From: Membranipora membranacea
Lineage: Eukaryota > Bryozoa > Gymnolaemata > Cheilostomatida > Membraniporidae
Reading direction: 5' to 3'
Length of the DNA: 64,000 nt
Assembly: GCA_914767715.1 (NCBI GenBank)
Contig: OU612068.1
Location: 11,470,001 to 11,534,000 of the forward strand
In this document: piece by piece, positions 24,311-37,000 of the stretch
Numbering within the stretch: position 1 is the first letter of the stretch
How the letters are laid out: every line of letters starts with the position of its first letter
Program-made: the position numbers and the translations under genes
Notes under the pieces: generated by a model
Database searches by the model: none
Seen by the model: the letters and a program-made list of their open reading frames with translations, nothing else
Told to the model about the DNA's origin: nothing

Positions 24311-27300
24311 TAATAATATATTAGGCCTCAGTTCACTTACAATGAATACAGGTATGAATTACGCTGGTATAAGCTTCTCATGAGGAATGCACAGGGCTTT
24401 ATCACTGGGTTATAAATTATTATCATACCGGTATAAGTGGGCCTAGATTTGACCATTAATTCATAAAAATTGTTTCTGTAGTCATAAATTACTAGCTAAC
24501 AGTTTTAATAATGCATGTAGCCTATTTGTAAATTTAATAGGAAACGTTTCTTCCTAATCTGTCCTATTAACCTTGGCCAAAATGCAAATTCACCTTTGTT
24601 CTTCAGAATATGCAAATATAAGAGTTTTTACGGAGATTTGATGGTTTATTTTGATTATTCCTTACTTCTTATTATGGTTTGTCTTTCTTCCTAAAATCAG
24701 AGTTCCGATTCACATCCTAATGTGCCGTTTCCACAAATCAGATATTCATCTTAGGAGGCAGTTCCAGTCGGGACCGACTGTATTAATTATGCTGTGTTTT
24801 ATGGCGAAAGAGGTAAAGGCAATCATATCAATTTTAGTTAGAGCGGAGCACTTGAGAATAAATTAAACTTCTCTCTCAACGAATGGCTGGCAATTATTTC
24901 CAAAAGTCAATGAACATTAACAAAGATGACATGCTGTATTTTAGAAGGATTTCAGACTTTCGATAATGAAAAAGAAATCAATATTAAAGTGCCTATATAG
25001 GCATAAATAGGTGTCTCTAACCCAACGGTGATTTTGTCAGTACTTGACACCTTGTGCGGCTTGTTGATCTCACCCTAGAAAGTTAAGGCTGAGGGTTTCA
25101 ATCACGTGCTAGTGCACCTTTCCCCATGTTACCCCCCCCCCCCCCCGACAGCTGGTCTATAGACCTGCCAGAACCTGGTAAAGTGTAAGTTTCACACCCT
25201 GGTCGCTTTTAACAAGACGCCACTTATAGAAGCCTGCCTGGCAGCAAGAAACCATTTTTGGAAAGCCGTGTCTAAAAATTGTGTCATTCAATTAACTGCA
25301 TAAAGTTCACAACGTAGAACTAGGGTCTAATAATTAGCACTTGCTAATGAAATATGCTATAAATAATTTAGAATGATTGACGAAAAAAATCTATTTTGGA
25401 TAACATTGATACTTGTCACTGCTTCATGCCTCAATATTGAACATTGAAGATAAATTTTTATCTCTGATATAACGTATAAACACAAAATATATAATGGCCT
25501 TGTTCCTTACCAAGATGTGCCAGTGTGTTGAGGCGCTACCCCCCAAAATAGCTCACATAGCATTTAGTATCATGAAACTTAGGCTCAAACATCTGAAATA
25601 CGGTTGTCAGTTCTGATTACTAGCATATATAACAATATCTGTTTACCATACTGGTATTTATTTTGAATTACACAAATATGAGACGAAGCCAAAGGGATCA
25701 TTCTGCTTGGCATTATTATTATTTAGAGGTAAATTAACACATGATAGCAAAATGTTACCAGCGGGTTCGATCACTTGAATTGCGAGCACCGCACATACTT
25801 AGTAACCTCAGCTTCGGATCTAGCCACTCACTGAACAGGTAGGACTTACTTTAGAAAATTGAGACCATCTGGTTTCATAGCTGAATTGTTCCACGGCTCA
25901 AGATGGAACCATGGCTTTGTCTCAACTTTGACAGCTCAGAACTAAGGGATGGTATTCACCTGGGAGTTTGGACAGAAGGTCTGGTTACTATGCTTGCGCT
26001 GTGATTCCCATTAAACAATTACAATATGGGATGGTACTTTTAGTAGCAGATGGGTTGGAAGCTACTCATGTCTTGAGGTACAGAAGCTGTCAAATGGGGC
26101 AGGGATAGGAGATAGGTAGGAAGTTAGTAAATTTGATGAATTATGGTAATTGTAATGTCAGAAGCTAGGATTGCTGATCTGGCATCGAAAATTATGCAAG
26201 CCCTTCTGTAAACCCAACCGCAAATTAATGAAATTATTGAAATATATGTAAATCAGTACCTCTGCTCATTAGTGGCAACAAACTATACTGCTAACAATCA
26301 CCCAATGATTTGCCTGCGTGCAATTTCAACAACGATGATTTTTTGAGACGTGCTCTCGATCATCATAAGTACAGTCATTGTCGTATGATGTTATTATTGT
26401 TAAAAACTGTATGACCATTACTCAATCAAACGAGGATATTACTATTATCTTTTCAAACTCATGGGTTCATTTCACAAGATATTGCATTAGTTTGCTATTG
26501 GTAATTTTAGATTGAAAGTCATATATGTAAATAGTACCTTAGAAGATTTTAAAGTTAGTTCATATTATGGTCCTTGGTATGTTATTGAATAATGGTGGGT
26601 CATACTCTGTCGGGCTCTTTTATTGTCAAAAAGACCCACTAGCATGTACATATGTAAGACTGCTGTTGTGGCAAGATATATGTGCTGTGGCAAAGACTAA
26701 CCCAGCGCTAAGCACTTGTCCTTTTGACAAGGAGAAACGGATCACTTTTCGAACTCGATTTCTTGTTAGCAAGTAAGCAAATGATTCATTCCCATAAGGA
26801 CAGGCAAAAAGGAAACGGCTGATGTTTTGCAACTTATTTGCAACATATGGCGTCATGTCTTTCACTTACATTCAATAATTTATCGGTTTTAGGCTTTATC
26901 ATACCAATTCGAATCAATATGCAGACCCTTCCAAACAGGTTGCACGCCTACACTATCTTCAATTTGAACTTGGAATCTCAAGAGCATTTTGCTGTCACGG
27001 TTGCACATTTGAGCAGTTCGATCGCCCTGAAAAACCATGAAAATTATTGCGTGCTAAATTAATCGCCGATCACCTAACGACACATTGTTTGAACTTCATA
27101 CACAAGACATGAGGTAATACTGTTACACACCCTTTCCTGACTCTCTAGGGGCCCCGGTAGTCACAATATCTATTTCATTGCGGATCAAAGAATGGGCCGG
27201 TGTTGCTAGTCCCTGTCTCGCTGGTACATCGGTGGCTGTGAAATCGATCACCTACGCTAGCAACATATTGTCATCCATACATATATCACTAAGTGATGCT

Positions 27301-30298
27301 ATGCTATGCTCTTATATGCTAAGACAAAACATCTAAAAGAAGAAAAACAGGAACATAAGCTAGGACAAACCCCAATCCCCATCAAACACGGGTTATAACT
27401 ATAACTAAATGTCATGCAGTGAAGGGTCCACTCGATAGCATGTAGCTTGTTTGAGCTAGATAATGAGCAATATATAACCCCAGCGTATTAGTCATTTGTA
27501 ATTGGAGCTGTAATTGACAGCACTCCAAAATCACAACAAAAAAAAGTACATGGGGTTGTCTGCTAGAACGAAGGCCGGTTTTTTGGAAACGCCAACTCTG
27601 CGGTGAGACCACAGTTTAGTTTGACATTTTTAGAATAACGCGGCTATTTGTTCACTGCTATGACATCACATATCCTGTGGCGATTTCCCAAAAATACTGA
27701 TCTCGGTATATCTATCTATATTGATTTAAGAGGAGGTAAAATGTCATTAATCAGTTGATAGCATGTCAGATATATTGAGAACCATTTACCGTAATTTTCA
27801 GACATCCAAGCTATCATGTTGGGTAGGGATGTTGGCATTTGTGAGGTATATCAACTATCATATGGACCATATATGTATCAACTTCCTTTTTTATCTTGCG
27901 GTGGTAGATCGTTCAGCTTGGATGTTAAACCCTTAATTACCTCTAGGTGACAAGTTTGGCAGCTTGCTGCCAGCCTTGAGACTTGAATAGAAATAATAAT
28001 TGAATGCTTCTATATATAGCGCTAAAAGATTTGTTTGAAACCCACCTTGCAGGTCGCAGTTTTTAACCATGAAGGTCAGAGGACTGACTATAATAGACGC
28101 AGTACTGTCATATTGTGGAGCGCAAGTGCTTGAATTGATAATCAATATTTAGGAATGGGTATAGACTAAAACCATTCAGCAGCACAAGTGAAAATTTCTA
28201 GTTCCTATTGGCTGCAGGATTACCTGTTCTGTTAAGCAGACCTAAACCGTTAAACAATTCTCGGAACAGTAAATCAAGTAAAGGCTGCTATACTTCCCAG
28301 AGCAAGGTTTTTTCTGGTTGTATTAGCAGCTTAACCGTTTTCGTCACCTGCGTATACTACTTATCGAGAGGATTACGGATTGCAAGGTCAGACACCGGTG
28401 TTAACTTGGCCACAGTTTTGATTATTAGATTGCTCAGTTGACTCTGTGGCTAATTTAGCTAATGCATGGTATGGTATTACTGCTCGTTTCTCAGTGTTTT
28501 CACTCGTTCTCAGTTCCAGGTATTATTATTATGCCTGATATGATTTGTATAATCTGCTGTGTGTGCAGGTTCATCTATCTGTCTAAGATATCGAATTTAC
28601 TGATAGCTAGATATTAAATATTATACTCTTATAACTGTTGTGTGGACATGGTATACAATTAGCTTGCTAGGCCACATTACTGGACACCAGATTCCTATGG
28701 CTTGTGAATGAGCGTTACTTCCGAGGCTTTTTGGTCCTATCAAATCACATTCAACGCCTTGGTAAGCTGTGTCTCTCTCATCAGTTGTTAATCAATGGAT
28801 TTCATGATGATGGGTCTCTGCTAACTGACCTAGGTGTTATAAATCATTATTGGCAACTCTTCAATCAAATAGCGGATTTTCCTATTTAATGGTGATCAAT
28901 TGTTATGATTTGTTTATGAAAGTGCTTTTTAAGCGTGACTGTCACGCCCCTAAAAGCACAATTGCCGTTAAAAACAGAAACAGTATAATAGACCATGTTT
29001 TGACAATCAAAGAGCTTTTGTGTGACTTAGTGTGTAGTTTGAGAAAATAAATTAGCAGTTTCTATTACTCTACTAGCTTCTAACTACTCTACTCTTTACC
29101 TCTACACTATTAAGTTCATAAAGTTGTAAGTTGTTAAATTTAATCCTTTACATGTGCGCATTTAAAAGCTGAAGTACTCAATGGAAAAAATGAGCATTTT
29201 CCAGCTGCTTATATGAGAACAATGTAAAACTCGTCTTATTAATAAGCTGTTGCTACCTTAGTGCTCATTAGGTTAGGCTAGCCACGTGAGTCAACAATGC
29301 TCAAACATGTAGTTTGTTTGTACCTTTTACCTCACGAGATCACTATTGCGGATTCCGTCATGTAGGCACCCTGCAGCTCATTATGTAGGCAGGTACTACT
29401 AAGATATGCAACCTTCACAAGGTTCCTAGCAAATTTATATCACTTTCACATCACTCCAGGTAGGATTTAATAGGATAATACCTCGATCAAATACCTATGA
29501 GCTCGTTCAAAACAATTTCTTCTGTTCGCTGTTCCTGATGTACTGTTCAGGTATCACGTACGAGTTACATGGCATCAGGTATCGAGCAGAGAGCATTCTT
29601 CTATGTTTTACTTTTATTAGTATTTTATTGATACCAGTTTCTCAACTCACTCAAATATAGAGTTTCAGCCAGGCGGACCAGGTATATGCTGACGCTGAAG
29701 GGAATCGTTTGACCGTAGCAGGTTAAAACATGACCTTGTTATAATTTTCCTTGCCTTGGTTTGACATCAAAGCTGAATCTCCCTCCTCGCCTTTGTGTCT
29801 GACAAACCTCTCCGTAGAATAACCTAATATTATTCAATAAAGATTGGAGATTTGGGCGTCTTACTCTCTGGGGTTCAATTCTCAGGTTATGCAAAACTTT
29901 CATAGATAGCCAATCACAACTCAGTCTTCCGGCCAATATTGCAGATCAATTAATTTCTATGGTTTAAAGAAATAACCTCCGGTCAAAGGATTCCCAGATG
30001 TCTAATGGTGCTAACACTGACCATTCCAATTGATGGACTAGATAGTCTCTCAGGAGAAGATCTAGTCTGAAGTCGGTTATAGTTATTTTTATCAGGTTTT
30101 TAGGGGGCGATATTAATTGGTTGAACCAGGGCTTACATTCCATTCGGGGGGGGGGGGGGGTGTGAGCCTAATCAAATAGCCCAGGTGACCATCCATATCC
30201 ATGGTCATCCATATATTAGAAGTACAACAATCAAACTTACATCAATCTGCTTTATTTGCTGTGGTTTTATGTTTGTGACAAGATAATAGCACGCCATG

Positions 30299-30376
30299 TC
30301 ACAGTAGCCTTGCCAAACCACATCAGGTCACAGTAGCCTAGCCAAACCACATCAGGTCACAGTAGCCTAGCCAAAC
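30299..30376. repeat. 29-bp tandem repeat, ~2.7 units
   Basis: Units of TCACAGTAGCCTAGCCAAAC plus CACATCAGG repeat with one T/A difference in the first unit. The third unit is cut short. It lies ~0.7 kb before the first NCKX coding exon. Confidence 0.85.
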
Positions 30377-31029
30377 TGTAGCTGTAAAGCTTGCAAAAGC
30401 TTTCATCTTCAATTTCAGTTCCTTTTCTTCTCACCAAACTAGATCATAGAACATAAATCAATCATGTATTCATTCTTTAGGCCTGATCTCATTGGTAAAA
30501 TCCAAAACCTTGGGGTTTTCTCTACAGCGGTGACCGAAATAGTAATCAGCGTTCCTCAGCACTAGTAAACTTTCTGTCCTTGAATTCACAATGACTTGTT
30601 GCAAAATCAGGTTTTAATTCTCCTGAGATTCTTGAGACAACAAAGCTTATCCATCACGGCTAAGTGGAATACCCTAGAGGAGTAAATAATATTAGCTAGG
30701 GTTAAATTTAGCCATTATTGATTTGGGTGGCTTAATGTTAGCTAGCACTAGTTGATGCTATCCTAGCTGTTCAAGAAACATATGAAATTGAGTTAATGTT
30801 AGCCTGTCATCAAGTTCCCCAATCCAAGCTTGTGCCTAAAGGTGAACTTTTCTTCCTGAGCATAGTTTAATTATCTTAGGTAGTCAAAATTAACTTACAC
30901 ATTATATTTCAATATCGGGCTTTCCTGATGTCATACGATCTCCATGACAATAAAAACAGAATTTCCATATCAATCTGGGCTCATTATGTCATAAACTCTG
31001 CTCTTGTTTTCTTGTAGATTCCTGATTTT

Positions 31030-31080
31030 ATGCTCAAACTAGTCAAAGATGGCTGCAAACCGCTCGCTGCACACTTGTAA
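31030..31080 (+). promoter_or_regulatory. Upstream ORF overlapping the NCKX start codon
   Basis: An ATG at 31030, 19 bases before the NCKX start and in another frame, opens a 16-codon frame ending TAA at 31078-31080, so it overlaps the main start. Its context (TTTTATGC) is weak while the main ATG at 31049 is in strong context (A at -3, G at +4), which would favour leaky scanning to the main frame. Confidence 0.45.
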
Positions 31081-34000
31081 AATGTATAAATTGAGACAAT
31101 ATACTCGCAGGAAAACGAGGCCTTACTATACAGCAGTCGTAGCTATCGCTTTATTTCTCGGATGTGGATTATTCATAATAGAGTTAGCACTACCGGATCC
31201 AGAAGCTGAATTCAGTCACAGCATATCCAAAAGATCAGCAGGTAGCCCAAACACCACCAACAGCACAACAACAACAAAACCTGATTCATTGACTACAATA
31301 CCATATCTAGACAATTATCCTAAGGATCTATTCACGCTGAAACAATGGCGCCAGGGAGCAGCTATTTTACACGCAGCAGGCATGATATACATGTTCATTG
31401 CCTTGGCCATCGTATGTGACGAGTTTTTCGTTCCTGCATTGGATGTAATCATAGAAAAGTTGGAATTAACTGAAGATGTCGCTGGAGCGACATTTATGGC
31501 CGCAGGCGGCAGCGCCCCAGAGTTCTTTACCAGTATTGCAGGCCTCTTCATCAGTCAAAACAGTGTCGGCATCAGTACAATTATAGGCTCAGCTGTATTC
31601 AATATCCTTTTTGTGATTGGTGCCTGTGGATTAGTAGCCAAAGAGGTCCTGCATTTGACATGGTGGCCTCTGTTCAGAGACAGCATATTTTACAGTATAG
31701 CATTAATAGTGCTCATCATCAGTTACCTTGATGAGAGGATCCATTACTATGAGGCACTAGCTCTGCTCAGCTGTTACGCAGCGTACATAGTATTCATGGT
31801 CTTCAACCAGAAGATCGAGCTCTTTGTAAGAGGACGACTCTGTTCGAGCCAAGCTCCAAACTCCAACGTGGACCTCGTGCCAGTAAGCAGTAATGCCAGT
31901 CTCATGTTTATTAAGAATGGTGGTGACAAGCTCAATGTCTGTTTCAAAGATGAGGTAAGTCAATACTTCTACAAACTATTAGGTTGGACGTTAAAACGTC
32001 CTACATAATAGCCCATACCCAATGTGCTTTGTCCAGCCTTGCGGATTCTAACAGGGGTAAAAAGGTTGTCTTCTAATACAGCTTTCTATATAAGGCAGAG
32101 GGATCAAAGAGCAGGGTGTTGGATGCTGCATTTAACTCATTGGCGGGATCATAAACTACTGGACTTACAACCTGGTGGCTTTGCAATCTGATATCACTTC
32201 TTTCTTTTTCGCACTGCACTAAGTAATGAATGTATTAATCCGGGCAATGTCTGTTAAAGGTTTGGTTGAATGATATTAGGGTGTTTTGTGCACGGTATCT
32301 TCTTTATTTACGATCAGCACATTAATCCCACAATGCACTTTGGGGCTATACAGGAAGTCAGTTTGAGATGGTACGCTGTCTTATTTTCTGGTGTGAATAG
32401 TTAAAAAGATGAACTAAAAATTGCATTCACAATGGTTTGGAATCTCACCGAATGCATTGAATTTTTTCTTTGTAGAGAATTCCCATGGTGACATGGTTCT
32501 TATGAATCAGTTTGGGACAACTTCTCATCTTTGGTTTGATAGAAAACAGGCTTAACTTCTTTACACCTCAGGCCATCATGGATTATAAAAATTAATGATG
32601 GGAAATATTTTGATTTATGAAACACTAAAAAAAGACATTTGGAATTCAAATGATCCTAGCCTGCTCTGAGGTGTCACCACCAGTGATTTGTTTCCAAGAT
32701 CTTCTTCCGTTTAGTAAATTGCCAGATTTGAGTGCCAGACTTACCTTTTAGGATTTATTTGCAGTTATGAACTGCAACGTGTGTGCTTAGAGCATGGCTG
32801 AGTTTACATGTGCATATACCTGACATGCCCCACCACAGTCTACCACCACTCAGCTGTATAACCATTAATGTCAAAGACTATGACTAACCTATACTGTCTC
32901 TGGTCAACTTTCTCAGATTTACTCCCTGATGTCTTTAGCCAATGTTGCACCAGGGCCAGAAATTGATGACACTACCTTGTTCTCTTTGGCCTGTGCTGAG
33001 TTTATAAACAAATCAGTATTGTATACTACCACAGAGTAAGGATAAATATATATATATATCCTTACTCTGTTATACTACTAAACCAAAGCCATTAAAATTG
33101 GTTTTAAGTGAATTTTAGTGGCCAGTGATCAGCTGTAATGGTCTAAACCCAACCACAAAATACAAATTTATGTACTGATCAAAATATTTCTCTGCCAGCT
33201 ATAATGGGTCGCTGCAGGGGTTATGACAACACGTGTTGTGCACGGGCACATTTATTTGAAGAACCTGTTCAGTTCTGCGGTGCCCCAATAGTCCTAATTC
33301 TGCTGCCCCAATAGATTTTAGTTTTTGGTCTAGCCCACTGCATGAACAGTAACAATTTGTATAAGTGTGTCTCCTCCGCCTGTTGGAGTGCATGGTGCTT
33401 GTCTTAGTGTTGGTTCTAGCTTTATTTACTAGTCAAGCTTTAGGGACTCTGAACTGAATCTAACACTAACAGCAGCATGTTATCTATAGTCTTTTACAAC
33501 TCATCAGTAGCACTGTCGGCAGCATGATATATTCACAGCCCCACTGAGTTTGTCCGCTTGCGGTTGCGGATGAAATCGCACTCCTTCGTTTTGAAATTAT
33601 GTGGAATCTTAGTCTGAGCCTTTGGTTGTTTAAGACATACGGTACCTAGTATCTTTGCTCTATTCTAACCAGGAGTATGTCGATCTGAAAATGTCATTCC
33701 TTCATTTTACACTGTTTTCCATAAGCGAGATTATCTCAAAGCTTACAAAGCAAGCGCAAAGCCAAATAATCACAAATAATCAGCTTGTACAAAGCAGGCA
33801 TACAAATACACAGTCTACTAGTTGTTGGCCTGCCCCCAAGCAAATGTTTACTTCACAAGCAAAGACATGAAAAACGGAAATGAAAGGCCTTTGACACAAA
33901 GTACATCATTACGACTGAGGTGTACGACGGAACCGAAAGGTATGCAGGCAGTTCTGCCGTGGGTTGAAGTTCCTATGGTGCCTTTACATACTACTATTGC

Positions 34001-37000
34001 TAACCCTAAGGGGAGCCAGTATAACGTCAAGGTAAAGCTCATTGTCTTTCATATAAACCCTCTGCAAGTACAGCTGGACATCTTTCTTACTGAGCAGAAG
34101 GAGCATCAGTTGTAGAATTATTTGTGGAATGTTGGTGGGTGGGTAGCAGCATATAAAGGCATCATTTCTGCTGTCGTTAAATCATATCTGCCAATTAGTA
34201 AGCTAATAAAACAATACTCCTCACACCAGAGACTGTATGTTATAAAATCATATCTAAGAGTTAGGAGATAATTATGCAGTACATCCCTTCTGTAAAGCTG
34301 GTACCCTATAAATATACTTACCTCGCTGTCACATCCGCACACAGTAACCAAACAAACATTCAAGAAACCATTTATCACCAAAAATATATAATGATCAACA
34401 ATGAATTATCGTACCTTTGATGTACAAAACATTGATGGCACAGCTTTTCAGATGGCTTATTTATGATGTACTTTCTGAGGATAACAAAGTATTTAACTTT
34501 GTTGACAGCGCTGATGAAATTTATAAAATGCTCCCTGCGCTATACCCCTATGATATATAATTCTGATGAAAAGGGCCCAGAGGATATGTAATTAAGTTGT
34601 GAGATATTGCACTGTTGTCTAGCTGAGTAATGTTTGTTGCATTACCCCGGATGTTTTTGCTCTGATGAATAAAGCTTTCTCACATGATTATCAATTTTCA
34701 GAGCTACAATCCGAAATCAAGACATGCATTAATCAATCTTAGATTAGAATAATTCTACAAACATGCCTTACTAATGCCGCTGACCGCTAAATGAGAAAAT
34801 AAGATCACAGAGCAGCGTGGATATATCATAATTTATATAAGATGCTCAAGACTCTAATGGGCTATTAATTAGACGCCATATTGATGCAGTTTTTATAATG
34901 ACATGATATCAGGGACTATATCTATAGTCTCTGATGATATGCCAGTTGTTAGCGCTGAGCTTGGATCGAGCTTGAGTTTTTGACTGATGAACTCTTGTTC
35001 CCCACTGTGACTGACCAAATATTAATTGCTGCCTCAGATCGATGCTCTGGTACTTTGCACTATGAGCACAAGATAAAAAAACGAATAGTGGCATTTTGAT
35101 AAAAATGAAAATAGCTCTTTCATGACGTATGGAAACGGCGGCGAAACACAAAGATCGATGGCAGATAATAAAATTAATCCATACATATCTAGACAAAAAT
35201 TATCGTAATTAGACCATCTGTCTTTTTTTGTCTCAATAATTCGCCTCTTAGCAAAAATCTGTTATTCTAATAGGCCAAAATGTGCATTCGATACCAAGCT
35301 TTCATGTTCATGGTAGGCTTTGATTTGTTCCAATATGAGGTCATCCTCACCAAAGAGATTTGTATGACAGAAATGGAAATTTAGGGTTAACCTAATAAAC
35401 CAGGGGTATTTGATTGATTCGCTATCCATAATTATCAAATGATATTTTCTATTCATATCTAGTCTCAGAACCTGGTTTTTAAACAGATCACACTTAAGGT
35501 GACGTAATCAATAATATTTCACCAGAACACGTACCTGGTCTATATAACAATCGATGTAATCTGCCTCTAAGCCACAGGTATTAAGTTGGGGAAATTTTGC
35601 TGTCTGCAGTGTACGTACATGTCTAGGCTGTGAAATATGATACCTTGTAGGTATTGTAGGTATAAACGGTACCAGAGACTATGGATCATCTATAGTCTCT
35701 GATAGTACTTACTGCTAAAACAAATAGGATCAAACCGTGGTCTAGCAGGGACCAAAGATATCTATGGTCTCTGAACATAGCCTTGTCACACGGCTACTTG
35801 TTTTGTTTTGGGGAGTACGACCCAAAACAAAAAATTTAGCCACGTGACTCTGAACTAACTAGATGATGTAGATGTGATGATGTAGTATATATTTGGAGAG
35901 CTAAGGCATGTCATTTTTGTGCTAATTTTGTCTCCAAGAATACCACAAATCAAGATTTTCTGTTGCTTTCGAAGGTCTGTGATATGATTCAAAATTGGTT
36001 TGATGTCTGCGCAGCACCTCACATTTTCACCTTCAGTCAATGCTCCTGAGATATTTTTTGGGTTGTGCCTTGGTCCTGTAGACCATGGACGTCAAAATCG
36101 GTGTCATGAAAGCTAACATTGGCACCGGTCTCGATACGAAACGTTGGGCGTCCTATTGTCAGGTCTGCAAATACATGTTTTCCCATCAGGCTAAGGTGAC
36201 AAATACTTTTAATCAAAACTATTGCATGCGCCATAATCAGCTTGTTTTCACCTCTAGACAGAAAACAATCCTAGCCGTGAGTCTGAAGATAATTATATTA
36301 ATTGAGGTATCTGTCCACGTACCACAGAATTAGTCTACTTTCTCACACAAATCCAGATCAACAATCACACTTTATACACGAAGCGCTGAGTTAAATGCTT
36401 CTAGGAGGGAAAACAACTCATGTGACTGATATAGGATTTGTTAAGTTTAATCCGCTGTAATCTGCTGTTGTAAAACAATAGGGTTATGCTTGAACATCTC
36501 CAGTTGATCATATTCGTTAATCGGTGCATGTGTACTGAGCAAACACAGGCATATGGTATAGCGCTTGGCGATAAATTCACTTTACATATTCGCTTGTCAG
36601 ACAGTTAAGCAAATCAATGTATGTTTATTTTTGTAAGCACGATGTAACTGAACCGATTATCATGGAACGTGAATCCTTTCAATTCAGGGATTGATTTAAT
36701 AATTAACACTAATGATGTTACAATTGATCAGGCCATTGATTTATGAAGCTAAATTCTTTGCAAATTTTTACCATACCGTCATGCCATTATCGGAGATCAT
36801 GTGTTATGGTGGGGATTGCCGATAATACCATGGTAAAATGTACACCAATAATAGCAGATACATGAGAACAAAATGTGGGCTCGTATAGGTCTGAAGACTT
36901 CTGCAGATATAATTAGCAACCTCAATAAGTTCACTTTGACATCAGCATACAGGATTTCTTCAAATTTTAAAGACAAAAAATACCAAATTAAAACCAGCAT

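Larger units (their letters stand above)
19179..31029. other. 11.8-kb stretch without a supportable gene
   Basis: I found no splice-consistent coding exon or recognisable protein motif on either strand. It holds the copy B promoter side, a SINE/LINE-tail-like block (~20540-20670), poly-C (~25133-25146) and poly-G (~30148-30161) runs, a 29-bp tandem repeat (30299-30376), a possible decayed coding block (~23040-24310), and scattered frames of 60-80 codons that behave like chance. The 5' untranslated exon(s) and promoter of the NCKX gene probably lie in its right part, because the first coding exon follows a splice acceptor. Confidence 0.5.

Noticed and set aside
33948-34031. 84-bp phase 0-0 frame in NCKX intron 1 ending in a good donor (GTCAAG|GTAAAG)
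   Set aside because: The only in-phase acceptor (TATGCAG at 33947) lacks a pyrimidine tract and the residues resemble nothing in NCKX loops. It is less convincing than the 36082-36162 candidate.
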